Source of the DNA: Salinicola endophyticus
GTDB lineage: Bacteria; Pseudomonadota; Gammaproteobacteria; Pseudomonadales; Halomonadaceae
NCBI RefSeq assembly: GCF_003206575.1
Contig: NZ_PZJO01000001.1
Span: forward strand, 212,720 to 276,719
Length of the DNA stretch: 64,000 bases
Direction: 5' to 3'
Numbering within the stretch: position 1 is the first letter of the stretch; each line of letters begins with the position of its first letter. Both the position numbers and the translations under genes were made by a program. The notes beneath the pieces are model-generated. The model ran no database searches. It was not told the DNA's origin and was given only the letters and a program-made list of their open reading frames with translations. Positions 27,458 through 42,444 of the stretch are shown in pieces.

Positions 27458-28260
27458 GGGCGCTCGTTCTCCTCGCCGGGGCTGAGCGGCGCCGCCTCCG
27501 GGTCGGCTTCCGGCAGTGGCAGGAAGGGCACGCGGGGGGCGTAGCTGAAGACGTCGGAGTGGACCTGCTCGGCCACCAGCCCCAGCGGCGCCAGGGTGTC
27601 GACGCAGGCGTACACCATGCCGGGAGAGCCGGCCAGATAGATCTCGACGCCGTCGAGGGTCTGGATCTCGGCGGCCAGCACCGCATCGATACGCCCGGCG
27701 TGCCAGGTCACCCCGCTGAGCGTCTCGGGCGCGTTATCGAGATTCTCCACCACGGCGTGGAAATTGACGTTGGGATGGTCGCTGGCCCAGGCCCGGGCAA
27801 GGCTCTCGGCGTAGAGATCGCGGCGCTCGCGCACCGCCCACCACAGCGACAGCGCACGCGTGGGATTCTCCGCCAGCGCGGCCTCGGCGATCGCCTTCAA
27901 CTGGGCAAAGCCGGTACCGGCACCGATCAGCAGCAGCGGCGCGCTGCTCTGCGCCGGCAGCGTGCACTCACCATGGGGCAGCCGTACCGAGAGCCGCGCA
28001 CGGTGGGTCAGCATCTCGCGCAGGCGCGAGGAGTGCGTACGCTCGGGCCAGTGCTGGATATGCAGTTCCAGGCGCCCTTCGCCGTTCTCGGCACAGGCGA
28101 TCGAGAACGGCACCCAGGTGTCGTCGTCCACCGCCAGCTCCAGATACTGGCCCGGGGCGTGGGCGATCGCCTCGGCCCGCCCCTCGAGCATCACCCGGAA
28201 CACGTCGGGAGTCAGATCCTCGACCGATTCCACCTGGCAGGTCAGGGTTCTGACCGTCAT
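27454..28260 (-). CDS. NAD(P)H-flavin reductase-like oxidoreductase
   Basis: 268 residues with the ferredoxin-NADP reductase fold. The flavin motif is VPFSIACAEN in place of RxYS, the nucleotide motif is GAGTGFAQLKAI and the C-terminal motif is LAGSPGMVYACVDTL. It resembles Fre/LuxG and the Pseudomonas protein usually annotated next to ubiD. Flavin reductase supplies reduced FMN, which fits a neighbour of ubiD, whose cofactor is prenylated FMN. The ATG at 28260 follows AGAGGTG. There is no 2Fe-2S domain. Confidence 0.82.
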   Translation of the reverse strand: MTVRTLTCQVESVEDLTPDVFRVMLEGRAEAIAHAPGQYLELAVDDDTWVPFSIACAENGEGRLELHIQHWPERTHSSRLREMLTHRARLSVRLPHGECTLPAQSSAPLLLIGAGTGFAQLKAIAEAALAENPTRALSLWWAVRERRDLYAESLARAWASDHPNVNFHAVVENLDNAPETLSGVTWHAGRIDAVLAAEIQTLDGVEIYLAGSPGMVYACVDTLAPLGLVAEQVHSDVFSYAPRVPFLPLPEADPEAAPLSPGEENERP

Positions 28261-28279
28261 GTTCACCTCTCTGTTCGCA

Positions 28280-28324
28280 TGCCCACTGTTCGAATGCCGA
28301 TTGTTCGACTGCCCACTGCTTGCC
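28280..28324. repeat. Three imperfect 15-bp tandem repeats
   Basis: TGCCCACTGTTCGAA, TGCCGATTGTTCGAC and TGCCCACTGCTTGCC lie head to tail between ubiD and the flavin reductase gene, ending 20 nt before its start codon. A partial fourth copy (CTGTTCGCA) flanks them at 28271-28279. Function unknown. Confidence 0.6.
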
Positions 28325-28381
28325 CGCAGGCCCTGTACCCTGGTCGGGACGCCGCCTCGGCGTCGACGCCGAACCCCGACC

Positions 28382-29890
28382 TCAGGCGTCGGGCGTCTTG
28401 CCCGCACGCGCCGCGGGTGGCGCGATATCGATCCCGTACTCGTCCCAGCGCGCGTCGACCCGCGTCTTGACTGCCGGATCCATGACGATCGGCTCGCCCC
28501 ACTCGCGGGTGGTCTCTCCGGGCCACTTGTTGGTGGCATCCAGGCCCATCTTGGACCCCAGCCCTGCGGTCGGCGAGGCGAAATCGAGATAGTCGATCGG
28601 GGTGTTCTCCACCATCACCGTATCCCGCGCCGGGTCCATGCGCGTGGTGATGGCCCAGATCACGTCCTCCCAGTTGCGCGCGTCGACGTCGTCGTCGAGG
28701 ACGATCACGAACTTGGTGTACATGAACTGACGCAGGAAGCTCCACACCCCCATCATCACCCGCTTGGCGTGCCCCGGATACTGCTTCTTCATGGTCACCA
28801 CCGCCATGCGGTAGGAGCACCCCTCCGGCGGCAGATAGAAGTCGACGATCTCCGGAAACTGCTTGCGCAGGATCGGCACGAACACCTCGTTGAGTGCCAG
28901 CCCCAGAATCGCCGGCTCGTCCGGCGGACGCCCGGTATAGGTCGAATGATAGATCGGATCGCGGCGATGGGTCAGCCGCTCGACGGTGAAGACCGGGAAC
29001 TGCTCGACCTCGTTGTAGTAGCCGGTGTGGTCACCAAACGGCCCCTCCGGCGCCATGTCGTCGGGGTAGATGTAGCCCTCGAGCACGATCTCGCTGGAGG
29101 CCGGCACCTCCAGATCGGCGTGACCGCACTTGACCAGCTCGGTGCGCGAGCCTCTGAGCAGCCCGGCGAAGGCGTACTCGGAGAGGGTGTCGGGCACCGG
29201 GGTCACCGCGCCGAGAATGGTCGCCGGATCGGCGCCCAGGGCCACCGCCACCGGGAACGGCTCACCGGGATGCACCTGCTGCCATTCGCGGAAATCGAGC
29301 GCCCCGCCGCGGTGGGAGAGCCAGCGCATGATCAGCCGGTTGCGCCCCAGCTTCTGCTGGCGGTAGATCCCCAGGTTCTGGCGCGACTTGTGCGGCCCCT
29401 TGGTCACCACCAGCGCCCAGGTCACCAGCGGCGCCACGTCCCCCGGCCAGCAGTGCTGAATCGGCAGCTGATCGAGATCCACCGCATCGCCCTCGAGCAC
29501 CACCTCCTGGCACGGCGCCGAGCGCCGCGTCTTCGGCCCCATGCTCATGACCTGCTTGAAGATCGGCAGCTTGTCCCAGGCGTCACGCAGCCCTTTGGGC
29601 GGGTCCGGCTCCTTGAGGAAGGCGAGCAGCTTGCCCACCTCGCGCAGCGCCTCGACGCTCTCCTGGCCCATGCCGAAGGCGACCCGCTGCGGGGTGCCGA
29701 ACAGATTGCCCAGCACCGGCATGCGGCTGCCCTTGACGTTCTCGAACAACAGCGCCGGCCCGCCGGCCCGCAGGGTGCGGTCGCAGATCTCGGTGATCTC
29801 GAGGTAGGGATCCACCTCGACGCTGACGCGCTTGAGCTCGCCGCGCGCTTCCAGCGCCGCGATGAAGTCGCGCAAATCGTGATATTTCAT
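28382..29890 (-). CDS. ubiD: UbiD, 3-polyprenyl-4-hydroxybenzoate decarboxylase
   Basis: 502 residues, close to E. coli UbiD (497). It decarboxylates 3-octaprenyl-4-hydroxybenzoate in ubiquinone synthesis using prenylated FMN. Visible family segments are [13 protein letters not shown] at the start, [30 protein letters not shown] (conserved Glu and His) and [15 protein letters not shown] near the end. An upstream in-frame Met would add 17 residues; the ATG at 29890 gives the family N-terminus. The prenyl-flavin maker ubiX is not in the window. Confidence 0.96.
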   Translation of the reverse strand: MKYHDLRDFIAALEARGELKRVSVEVDPYLEITEICDRTLRAGGPALLFENVKGSRMPVLGNLFGTPQRVAFGMGQESVEALREVGKLLAFLKEPDPPKGLRDAWDKLPIFKQVMSMGPKTRRSAPCQEVVLEGDAVDLDQLPIQHCWPGDVAPLVTWALVVTKGPHKSRQNLGIYRQQKLGRNRLIMRWLSHRGGALDFREWQQVHPGEPFPVAVALGADPATILGAVTPVPDTLSEYAFAGLLRGSRTELVKCGHADLEVPASSEIVLEGYIYPDDMAPEGPFGDHTGYYNEVEQFPVFTVERLTHRRDPIYHSTYTGRPPDEPAILGLALNEVFVPILRKQFPEIVDFYLPPEGCSYRMAVVTMKKQYPGHAKRVMMGVWSFLRQFMYTKFVIVLDDDVDARNWEDVIWAITTRMDPARDTVMVENTPIDYLDFASPTAGLGSKMGLDATNKWPGETTREWGEPIVMDPAVKTRVDARWDEYGIDIAPPAARAGKTPDA

Positions 29891-29922
29891 GCTGTTGCCC
29901 GCATCCTGCTGGTCAAGAACGC

Positions 29923-29951
29923 AAAAAGGGCAGCATAACATGCTGCCCTTT
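29923..29951 (-). terminator. Rho-independent terminator downstream of rho
   Basis: A 12-bp perfect stem (AAAGGGCAGCAT / ATGCTGCCCTTT, loop 3 nt) ends in five T on the minus strand. It lies 155 nt past the rho stop and 33 nt before ubiD. Confidence 0.82.
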
Positions 29952-30105
29952 CATTGCATCTCTGCTCAATGTCCCAATACCGACCCGTCGCGGCCTGGTA
30001 TCGGATCGAGCGATGGCAAGGCGGACGACGAGCCAACGGCGTTTACTTGCGTCATGAGCATGGCAAGTCGGCGTTCAACACCGTAATGCCGAGCGCAGAC
30101 CGATG

Positions 30106-31365
<1,260 letters not shown>

Positions 31366-31746
31366 GAGTTCGGTCAGAAATGGCTCGTGTCGCAGGCAAT
31401 GGCGGTTGCCGGATGAAGAAAGAAAGGACAAGAGGCGGTCAATGCATACGCCGCGCGGCGCGTTCAGTCGTCCCAGAAGCCGGGCTGTTCGTCTGGATGG
31501 CCGGTCACCGTGACGTTGATAGACCGGTTGGCCAAAGATGCCGGGAGAGCGGTTCGATTCGCCTGTGATCTCTCGGACGGTCGTCCGAAAGACGCAATGT
31601 CGATCCGGTGATCGGAACTGGGGTGACTGACGACTTGGGGGACCGCGAGGCGGTCGAGAAGCATTCGGAACAGGCGAACGTCCCGATGGTAGACAAGCTG
31701 TCCGGCGAACGCAAGTCATTCGATGGTGGCAGATGCCGCACGGCGT
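31366..31746 (-). other. rho leader/intergenic region
   Basis: 381 nt between the thioredoxin-like gene and rho. No protein is supported here. It contains a candidate promoter at 31686-31714 and a compact hairpin TCGGACG-GT-CGTCCGA at 31573-31588. A long rho leader is known in E. coli, where Rho terminates its own transcript; the same may hold here, but I cannot show it. Confidence 0.45.
31686..31714 (-). promoter_or_regulatory. Candidate rho promoter
   Basis: On the minus strand TTGCGT, a 17-nt spacer and TACCAT. It would give a leader of about 315 nt before rho. Confidence 0.33.
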
Positions 31747-32076
31747 TCAGCTCCGCGCAGCCTCGTCGCAAAGCTGCGCGAGCTGGCTCCGGGAGAGCGC
31801 CCCCACCCGCGAAGTGCGCGCCTCGCCGTTGACGAACAGCGTCAGCGTGGGCGTGCCACGTACCCCGTAGCGCTCGGCCAGGACTGGCTCACGGTCGACG
31901 TCGACCACCCCCACCGGCTGGTCGAGCGGCAACCCGTCGCCGCTCGTCGCAAGCGTTGCCAGCAGGCTTTCGCAGGGTTCACACCAGGCGGCCACGAACA
32001 CCGCCAGCCGCGCCCCGCCGGGACGCTCGCGCCAGGCGTCGAAGGTGTCGCCGTCGAGCTTGAGTCTCTGCGTCAT
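31747..32076 (-). CDS. Thioredoxin-like protein with WCEPC active site
   Basis: 109 residues with the thioredoxin fold: VFVAAWCEPCESL (residues 27-39, redox cysteines 32 and 35), then DVDREPVLAERYGVRGTPTL with the conserved cis-Pro, and FVNGEARTSRVGALS. The active site has Glu in place of the usual Gly (CEPC for CGPC). Position upstream of rho matches E. coli trxA, but the sequence is divergent enough that it may not be the main thioredoxin. The ATG at 32076 was chosen; an upstream in-frame extension has no support. Confidence 0.83.
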   Translation of the reverse strand: MTQRLKLDGDTFDAWRERPGGARLAVFVAAWCEPCESLLATLATSGDGLPLDQPVGVVDVDREPVLAERYGVRGTPTLTLFVNGEARTSRVGALSRSQLAQLCDEAARS

Positions 32077-32260
32077 GACTGCCTGCCTGAAGGGGGTCTC
32101 TGAACGCAGCATGCAGAGCGGCGCGCCGATTGACAAGCCCGAGAGGGCAACGCAACCTTGCACTCACCTTTTTCCGCCGCGGGACGCCGGCGGCCGGCCC
32201 CGAGGGCGCCGACAGCGACGTCCCGCGCCTTGTTCAGTTCGCCGTCGAGGACGCCACGCC

Positions 32261-33769
32261 ATGAGCGGGAAGCCGACCGCCCCCGAGACCACCCGTCGCC
32301 TGGCAGCCATCGATCTCGGCTCCAACAGTTTCCACCTGCTGGTCGCCAACTATCAGGATGGCCGTCTGCAGGTGGTCGCCAAGATGGGCGAGAAGGTGCA
32401 GCTCGCCGCCGGCCTGGATGCCGACGAGAACTTTACCCCGGCAGCGATGGAGCGCGCCCTGGGCTGTCTCGAGCGCTTTGCCCCCTTCCTCGCCGAGGTC
32501 GCGCCGGGCGACCTGCGTATCGTGGGTACCAACGCCCTGCGCGCCGCCCACAATGCCCACGCCCTGATCGAACGCGCCGAGGCGCTGATCGGCCATCCGA
32601 TCGAGATCATCGGCGGCCGCGAGGAGGCGCGCCTGATCTATCTGGGGGCCGCCCACGCTTTGGCCGAAGTACACGGCCGGCGGCTGATCGTCGACATCGG
32701 CGGCGGCTCCACCGAGTTCATCATCGGCGAGGATTTCGAGCCCCAGGCGCTGGAGAGCCTGCACATGGGCTGCGTCGCCTATACCGGCGCCTTCTTCGCC
32801 AACGGCGACATCAGCGAGAAACGCTTCCGCCGCGCCGAGATGGCGGCGCTTTCCGAGCTCGCCAACATCCAGAATGGCTACCGCCGTCTGGGCTGGCAGG
32901 ACCCGATCGGCTCCAGCGGCACGATCAAGGCCGCGGCCGCGGTCATCGCCGCCAACGGCGAGGGCGATGCCGGGGTCATCGAGCGTGACGCCCTGCTGGC
33001 ACTGCGCAAGCGGCTGATCAATTGCGGCCACCTGGACAAGGTCACCATGGAGGGGCTCAAGGAGGATCGGGCGCGGGTGTTCCCGGCCGGGATCGCGATT
33101 CTCTGCGCGGTGTTCGAGGCCTTCGATCTCGAACGCATGCGCTACTCCGACGGCGCCCTGCGTGAAGGGGTGCTCTACGATCTGGTCGGGCGCAACACGC
33201 CGGAGGATTCGCGCCGCCACAGCGTCGAACAGATGATGCGCCGCTACAGCGTCGATCTGACTCACGCCGACAACGTCGAGCGCAGCGCGCTGCACGCCTT
33301 CGATCAGGTGCGCAAGGCGTGGGGACTCAACGCCGAGCAGCGCCTGTTCCTGGCCTGGGCGGCACGCCTGTGCGAGATCGGCCTGGCCATCTCGCACAGC
33401 CAGTTCCATCGCCACGGCGCCTATCTGCTGGAGTACTCCGACATGCCCGGTTTCTCGCGTCCGGAGCAGCAGGCGCTGGCGTTCCTGGTACGCGCCCACC
33501 GGCGCAAGTTTCCGCACAAGGAGCTCGAGGCACTGCCCGAGGCGACGCGCCCGGCCTACGCCCGGCTGGCCCGACTGCTGCGCCTGGCGGTACTGCTCAA
33601 CCACTCGCGACCGGAGCAGGCAGTCGACGACTTCCAGCTCGACGCCCAGGGCGAGACCCTGACGCTGACGCTACCGGCGGCGCGCCTGCACCCGCTTGTG
33701 CTCAACGACCTCGAAGAGGAAGCCAGCTATCAGCGCAGCGTCGGGCTGACGCTGCGCTACAACGAGTAG
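32261..33769 (+). CDS. ppx: Ppx, exopolyphosphatase
   Basis: 502 residues of the Ppx/GppA family: AAIDLGSNSFHLLVAN (phosphate-1 loop, about 14-29), DIGGGSTEFIIGEDF (phosphate-2), SGTIKAAAAVI and a C-terminal HD-like domain with SHSQFHRHGAYLLE. It removes terminal phosphates from polyphosphate. Length favours Ppx over a short Ppx/GppA homologue; GppA activity cannot be excluded. The frame is open upstream, but the ATG at 32261 gives the family N-terminus. It is convergent with tilS. Confidence 0.94.
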   Translation: MSGKPTAPETTRRLAAIDLGSNSFHLLVANYQDGRLQVVAKMGEKVQLAAGLDADENFTPAAMERALGCLERFAPFLAEVAPGDLRIVGTNALRAAHNAHALIERAEALIGHPIEIIGGREEARLIYLGAAHALAEVHGRRLIVDIGGGSTEFIIGEDFEPQALESLHMGCVAYTGAFFANGDISEKRFRRAEMAALSELANIQNGYRRLGWQDPIGSSGTIKAAAAVIAANGEGDAGVIERDALLALRKRLINCGHLDKVTMEGLKEDRARVFPAGIAILCAVFEAFDLERMRYSDGALREGVLYDLVGRNTPEDSRRHSVEQMMRRYSVDLTHADNVERSALHAFDQVRKAWGLNAEQRLFLAWAARLCEIGLAISHSQFHRHGAYLLEYSDMPGFSRPEQQALAFLVRAHRRKFPHKELEALPEATRPAYARLARLLRLAVLLNHSRPEQAVDDFQLDAQGETLTLTLPAARLHPLVLNDLEEEASYQRSVGLTLRYNE

Positions 33770-33797
33770 CGCCGCGCGCTCGCGATATCGCGTTCGC

Positions 33798-35141
33798 TCA
33801 TGCGGTCGCGGGCAGCGGCACCTGCCGCCAGCCCGCGGCGCTCGCCACTCCAAGCACCGCCACCAGCGTCTCGCTGTGCCACACCAGCGGCACCCGTTCC
33901 CGCACCCACGGCGGCAGGCCCGCCTCCTGCAGCAGCCGCTTGACGTCGCGATGACCGCGAGAGGCCAGGCACAGGCGCTCGCCGCCGCGGCGCAGGGTCA
34001 CCCGCAGCGCAACCGCGGTGCTATCTGCCGCCCCGGCGCGATCTGTCTCACCCACGCTGCCGCCGGCGGCGTCGGCAGTGGGCATCAACTGGTAGCGGTA
34101 GGTTCCCCAGGGCGTGGCCAGCGCCCCGCGGCCATCCCAGTTGGCGCACCACTGTGGGTCCACCGGTGTCAGCATCGCCAGCAGATAGAGCGACCCGCGC
34201 CATACCCGCGCCTCCGCCCCTGGCCAGACGACCCTGACCGCGCGATCGTGGCCGGCCTGCCACTGTCGCCGCAGTTCGGCCAGGCGCGCCGCGGGCGGTG
34301 TCGGCAGCGCCAGGCGGGCCAGGGCGTGACGCACCAGCAGACGCTGGCGCGCGGGGCTCAGCGTCATCAGCGATACCAGCGGCAGACACCCCGGGTCGCC
34401 ACCGGCGCGGGCGAGATCGCTCTCGGCCAGCTCGGCGAGCAGTTCATCCGCCTCCGCCAGCCAGGCGGTACTGCGCCCCACCGCCGCGGCCGCCCCGGGC
34501 CAGCGCTCGGCCAGCGGCGGCGCGACCCGGTGGCGCAGGAAGTTGCGATCTTGCTGGAGTGCTTGATTGGAGGGATCTTCGCACCAGGCGAGATCACACT
34601 GCTCGGCGGCGGCACGCAGCGTCGTCCGCGCCTCGCCGAGCCAGGGACGCACGACCTCGAGGCCACGCCAGTGCCGCCGCAACGGCATCCCGGCGAGCCC
34701 GGTCACGCCGCTGCCGCGCAGCGCGGCGAGCAGGAAGGTTTCGAGCTGATCGTCAGCATGCTGGGCCAGCCACAGCACGTCGCCCGCCGCCAGGGTGGCG
34801 GCGAACGCGGCATAGCGTGCCTCCCGCGCAGCCGCTTCGAGCCCCTGCCCTGCCGGCGTCACCGTGACCGGCACCACGCTCAGCGGCACCTCGAGTGCCG
34901 CACACAGTGCCCGGCAGTGATCCACGAAGGTCGTCGCCGCGGGCTGCAGGCCGTGGTCGACATGGATCGCCTGCAGCGCCATGCCGCGCGCGCGCGCCGC
35001 CGGCGCCGCCCGGTTCAGCAGCAGTGACGAATCGAGACCGCCGGAGAGCGCCACCCACAGCCGTCGCCCCGGGGCCAGTGGCGCCAGGGCTTCAGTGATG
35101 AGGGCATCGAGAACGTCGACAGAGGAGAGAGAGTCGGCCAC
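33798..35141 (-). CDS. tilS: TilS, tRNA(Ile)-lysidine synthetase
   Basis: 447 residues. The PP-loop ATPase motif is SGGLDSS (33-39), followed by the HVDHGLQ and QHADDQLETFLL motifs and the C-terminal TilS domain ending near GEPLCLASRGHRDVKRLLQ-like sequence (here RLCLASRGHRDVKRLLQEAG). It modifies the anticodon C34 of tRNA-Ile to lysidine so that AUA is read as Ile. It follows accA, the usual gammaproteobacterial order. Confidence 0.96.
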   Translation of the reverse strand: MADSLSSVDVLDALITEALAPLAPGRRLWVALSGGLDSSLLLNRAAPAARARGMALQAIHVDHGLQPAATTFVDHCRALCAALEVPLSVVPVTVTPAGQGLEAAAREARYAAFAATLAAGDVLWLAQHADDQLETFLLAALRGSGVTGLAGMPLRRHWRGLEVVRPWLGEARTTLRAAAEQCDLAWCEDPSNQALQQDRNFLRHRVAPPLAERWPGAAAAVGRSTAWLAEADELLAELAESDLARAGGDPGCLPLVSLMTLSPARQRLLVRHALARLALPTPPAARLAELRRQWQAGHDRAVRVVWPGAEARVWRGSLYLLAMLTPVDPQWCANWDGRGALATPWGTYRYQLMPTADAAGGSVGETDRAGAADSTAVALRVTLRRGGERLCLASRGHRDVKRLLQEAGLPPWVRERVPLVWHSETLVAVLGVASAAGWRQVPLPATA

Positions 35142-35199
35142 CGGTGGACCTCCTGAGCGCGTCTCGGCAAAGGAGAGCGTGACGCGGCCAGGCGTGATC

Positions 35200-36153
35200 T
35201 TACTGCGGGGCGCCGTAGGACATCAGGCGCTCATAGCGGCGCGCCAACAGCGCGTCGGTGTCCATTCCCTGCAGCCGGTCGAGACTGCCGAGCAGCGCCT
35301 CACGCACGCTTTCCGCGGTCTTCTGGGGCTGACGGTGGGCGCCGCCCAGCGGCTCGTCGATCAGGGTATCGACGAAACCCAGCTCCTTCAGCCGCTCGGC
35401 GGTGATCCCCATCGCATGGGCCGCTTCGGAGGCTTTTTCGGCGCTCTTCCACAGGATCGAGGCGCAGCCTTCGGGGGAGATGACCGAGTAGGTGGAGTAC
35501 TGCAGCATCTGCAGCTCGTCGCAGACGCCGATGGCCAGCGCCCCGCCGGAACCGCCCTCGCCGATCACGGTGGCGATGATCGGCGTCTTGAGCCGCGACA
35601 TCACTGCCAGGTTATAAGCGATCGCTTCCGACTGGCCGCGCTCCTCGGCGTCGATCCCCGGATAGGCACCCGGGGTGTCGATGAAGGTCAGCACCGGCAT
35701 CCTGAAGCGCTCGGCCATCTCCATCAGACGGCACGCCTTGCGGTAGCCTTCCGGGCGCGGCATGCCGAAGTTGCGGCGCACCTTCTCCTTGACGTCGCGC
35801 CCCTTCTGATGACCGATCACCATCACCGGCTTGCCATCGAGCCGCGCCACGCCGCCGACCAGGGCGGCGTCGTCGGCGAAGTTGCGGTCACCGTGCAGCT
35901 CGTCGAACTCGGTGAAGATGCTGTCGAGATAGTCCAGCGTATAGGGGCGCTGCGGATGCCGCGACAGCTGCGTCACCTGCCAGGCGGTCAGGTCACGGAA
36001 GATCTGCTCGGTGAGCTTGCGGCTCTTCTCTTCGAGCTTGCCGATCTCGTCGCTCAGGCTGATGCGGCTGTCGTTCCCGACCAGGCGCAGTTCTTCGATC
36101 TTGGCCTGAAGTTCGGCAATCGGCTGTTCAAAGTCCAGATAGTTGGGATTCAT
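35200..36153 (-). CDS. accA: AccA, acetyl-CoA carboxylase carboxyltransferase subunit alpha
   Basis: 317 residues, near E. coli AccA (319). Family segments are [17 protein letters not shown] at the start, [44 protein letters not shown] and [10 protein letters not shown]. With AccD it transfers CO2 from carboxybiotin to acetyl-CoA, giving malonyl-CoA. The ATG at 36153 ([10 protein letters not shown]) is the conserved start; the upstream in-frame Met is not. It lies downstream of dnaE, as in E. coli. Confidence 0.98.
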   Translation of the reverse strand: MNPNYLDFEQPIAELQAKIEELRLVGNDSRISLSDEIGKLEEKSRKLTEQIFRDLTAWQVTQLSRHPQRPYTLDYLDSIFTEFDELHGDRNFADDAALVGGVARLDGKPVMVIGHQKGRDVKEKVRRNFGMPRPEGYRKACRLMEMAERFRMPVLTFIDTPGAYPGIDAEERGQSEAIAYNLAVMSRLKTPIIATVIGEGGSGGALAIGVCDELQMLQYSTYSVISPEGCASILWKSAEKASEAAHAMGITAERLKELGFVDTLIDEPLGGAHRQPQKTAESVREALLGSLDRLQGMDTDALLARRYERLMSYGAPQ

Positions 36154-36252
36154 AGGGCGTCTACTGTGATGTCCTGGCAACCTGAAGCGTGCGGCGTACG
36201 CTGCGGCGAAAACGCGTCATTATCGCACCCTCACGAGTGTTAGCAACCGCCG

Positions 36253-39759
<3,507 letters not shown>

Positions 39760-39856
39760 GACGAACTCGAGATCGGGCGGCGAATGAGTGACCGCGACAG
39801 GATACCAGCTTGGCCCCGGGCAAGCAGAGACTCCCGGGAATAGGACCGGCCAAGGG

Positions 39857-40483
39857 TCAGGAGAACAGTGCCAGCTGCTCGCGTACCGGGGCGAACGAGC
39901 GCCGATGCGCCGCGAGCGGCCCCCAGCGGACGAGCGCATCCAGGTGCTCGCGGGTGGGGTAGCCCTTGTGGCGGGCGAAGCCATACTCGGGATGACGCGC
40001 ATCCAGCTCGGTCATCTGGGCGTCGCGTGCCACCTTGGCCAGAATCGACGCGGCGCTGATCGCGGGGTGGCGCAGATCGCCCTTGACCACCGCCTGCCCC
40101 GGACAGACGTGGCCCGGCAGGCGGTTGCCGTCGACCAGCAGATACTCCGCCGCCAGCGGCAGCGCATCGATGGCGCGGCGCATCGCCAGATGCGTGGCGT
40201 GATAGATATTGAGCTGGTCGATCTCCTCCGGCGAGGCCTCGGCCACCGCGAACGCCAGCGCCTGCTCGCGGATGCGTAGATCCAGCGCCTCGCGACGGGC
40301 CGCACTCAACCGCTTGGAGTCGGTCAGCCCATCGATGGGGCGCGCCGGATCGAGGATCACCGCGGCCGCCACCACCGCGCCCACCAGCGGGCCGCGACCG
40401 ACTTCGTCGACGCCGGCGAGACGCTCGCCATGGTAGTCGATCACCAGTTCGGGATAGGTCCGGGGGGCGCGCTTGGCGGGCAT
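39857..40483 (-). CDS. rnhB: RnhB, ribonuclease HII
   Basis: 208 residues. The active-site motif is [14 protein letters not shown] (with the DE carboxylates), followed by [17 protein letters not shown] and [13 protein letters not shown]. It cuts RNA in RNA-DNA hybrids and starts the removal of misincorporated ribonucleotides. The ATG at 40483 lies 10 nt after the lpxB stop. The frame is open upstream within lpxB, but only this start gives a normal N-terminus. Confidence 0.96.
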   Translation of the reverse strand: MPAKRAPRTYPELVIDYHGERLAGVDEVGRGPLVGAVVAAAVILDPARPIDGLTDSKRLSAARREALDLRIREQALAFAVAEASPEEIDQLNIYHATHLAMRRAIDALPLAAEYLLVDGNRLPGHVCPGQAVVKGDLRHPAISAASILAKVARDAQMTELDARHPEYGFARHKGYPTREHLDALVRWGPLAAHRRSFAPVREQLALFS

Positions 40484-40493
40484 GGCTGGTCTC

Positions 40494-41660
40494 TCAGGCG
40501 GAGGTGGCGGTGACGCTGAGCGCACCCTGCTCGACCAGTTCGAGCACCGCACTGGCGGCGCGCTCGCTGGCACCGCGTTGCAGTCCGGCATGCAGCTCGG
40601 CGAAGCGCGTCTCCAGCGCCTCACGCCGGGCACTCTCCTCGAACCAGGGCGTCAGTGTCTCGACCAGGCGCTCGGCATCGACCGCGTCCTGAATCAGCTC
40701 CGGCACCAGCCCCTCCTGGGCGATCAGATTGGGCAGCGAGATCCAGCGTGTCTTGACCAACCGCTGAGCCAGCCAGTAAGTGGCCGGCGCCATGCGATAG
40801 GCGACCACCATGGCACGGTGACACAGCATGGTCTCCAGCGCCGCGGTGCCCGACGTCAGCAGCACCGCGTCGGCGGCGGTCATCGCCTCGCGCGAGCGGC
40901 CATCGCAGAGCGTGACCCGGTCGGCCAGCGGCGGAAAACGTTCGAGCAGTGCCTCGAGCTCGCGCCGACGCTGCGGCGAGGCCGCGGGGATCACCACCTG
41001 CAACTCACCCAAGCGCTCGCGCAACGCGGCGGCGGCGCGCAGGAAGATCTCGCCCTGGAAGCGCACCTCGTTGCTGCGCGAACCAGGCAGCAGCGCCAGG
41101 GTCGGCGTGACCGGGTCGAGCCCCAGCGCCTCGCGCGCGGCGCCGCGATCGTTGACCAGCGGCAGCTCGTCGGCCAGCGGATGGCCGACATAGGCCACCG
41201 GCACCCGATGCTCGGCGTAGAACGCGGCCTCGAACGGCAGAAAGGTGAGCATGGCATCGACCGCCCGCGCGATCTTCTTGACCCGGCCCTGACGCCAGGC
41301 CCAGACCGAGGGGCTGACATAGTGGGCGGTGCGGATGCCGCGTTGGCGCAGCTGAAGCTCGAGGCCGAGATTGAAGTCCGGGGCGTCGATGCCGATCATC
41401 ACGTCGGGCCGCCAGGCGAGTGCATCGCGCTTCAGATGGCGGCGCACCTTGATCAGCCCCGGCAGGTGCTTGAGCACCTCGACCAGCCCCATCACCGACA
41501 GAGTCTCCAGCGGATAGAGGGACTCGAGCCCCTGGGCCTGCATGCGCGGGCCGCCGATGCCGCGGAACTCGACGTCGGGGCGGCGCTGACGCAGCGCCTG
41601 CATCAGCCCGGCACCGAGGATGTCGCCGGAGAGTTCGCCGGCCACCAGATAGACACGCAT
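40494..41660 (-). CDS. lpxB: LpxB, lipid-A-disaccharide synthase
   Basis: 388 residues. It begins [19 protein letters not shown], with [42 protein letters not shown] and [11 protein letters not shown], all typical of the GT19 glycosyltransferase LpxB. It joins UDP-diacylglucosamine and lipid X to form the lipid A disaccharide. It lies 16 nt after lpxA in the lipid A block. Confidence 0.97.
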   Translation of the reverse strand: MRVYLVAGELSGDILGAGLMQALRQRRPDVEFRGIGGPRMQAQGLESLYPLETLSVMGLVEVLKHLPGLIKVRRHLKRDALAWRPDVMIGIDAPDFNLGLELQLRQRGIRTAHYVSPSVWAWRQGRVKKIARAVDAMLTFLPFEAAFYAEHRVPVAYVGHPLADELPLVNDRGAAREALGLDPVTPTLALLPGSRSNEVRFQGEIFLRAAAALRERLGELQVVIPAASPQRRRELEALLERFPPLADRVTLCDGRSREAMTAADAVLLTSGTAALETMLCHRAMVVAYRMAPATYWLAQRLVKTRWISLPNLIAQEGLVPELIQDAVDAERLVETLTPWFEESARREALETRFAELHAGLQRGASERAASAVLELVEQGALSVTATSA

Positions 41661-41676
41661 CCTGCCCCCGGACCGG

Positions 41677-42444
41677 CTAGCGGATGATGCCGCGCTGGGA
41701 GACCTTGAGCGAATCGACGAAGCGCTGGGTCTCCTCGAGCGCGAAGCGGCTCTCGATCTCGGCGATCGCCTGCTCCAGGGTCAGCCCCTTGCGGTAGACC
41801 AGCCGGTACCCCTCACCGAGGGCCTTGATCGCCTCGGCGGAGAAGCCACGGCGCTTGAGTCCGATCGAATTGAGCCCGTGGGGCGCGGCCGGATTGCCGC
41901 TGACCATGATGAAGGCCGGGATATCCTTGGTGATCGCCGAGCAACCGCCGACCATGGCGTGCTCGCCCATGTGGCAGAACTGGTGGATCGCCGACAGCCC
42001 GCCCAGGATGGAGTGGTTCCCCAGGGTGACGTGGCCGGCCAGGGTGGCCTGGTTGGCCAGGATGCAGTCGTCGCCGATCAGGCAGTCGTGGCCGACGTGG
42101 GAGTAGGCCATGAACAGATTGCGGCTGCCGATGGTGGTGACGCCACGATCCTGCATCGTGCCACGGTGGATGGTCACGCTCTCGCGGATGACGTTGTCGT
42201 CACCCACCTCCAGGCGGGTGGGTTCACCGGCGTACTTCTTGTCCTGGCACTCCTCGCCCACGGAGGCGAACTGGAAGATGCGATTGCGCTGGCCCAGGCG
42301 TGTCGGCCCCTTGATCACCACGTGCGGGCCGATCACGCAGCCCGCATCGATCTCGACATCGGGACCGATCACACTGTACGGGCCGACCTCGACGTCAGCG
42401 GCCAGACGCGCAGAGGGATCGACGATGGCGGTGGGATGAATCAA
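41677..42444 (-). CDS. lpxA: LpxA, UDP-N-acetylglucosamine O-acyltransferase
   Basis: 255 residues made of left-handed beta-helix hexapeptides followed by a C-terminal helical domain. Visible marks are [13 protein letters not shown] at the start, [11 protein letters not shown], the catalytic-His region [14 protein letters not shown] and [17 protein letters not shown]. It adds the first acyl chain of lipid A. It overlaps the fabZ stop by 4 nt. Confidence 0.98.
   Translation of the reverse strand: MIHPTAIVDPSARLAADVEVGPYSVIGPDVEIDAGCVIGPHVVIKGPTRLGQRNRIFQFASVGEECQDKKYAGEPTRLEVGDDNVIRESVTIHRGTMQDRGVTTIGSRNLFMAYSHVGHDCLIGDDCILANQATLAGHVTLGNHSILGGLSAIHQFCHMGEHAMVGGCSAITKDIPAFIMVSGNPAAPHGLNSIGLKRRGFSAEAIKALGEGYRLVYRKGLTLEQAIAEIESRFALEETQRFVDSLKVSQRGIIR

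Noticed and set aside
33781-33792. Palindrome CGCGATATCGCG between ppx and tilS
   Set aside because: Short, without a T tract; chance is likely in GC-rich DNA, so it is not called as a terminator.
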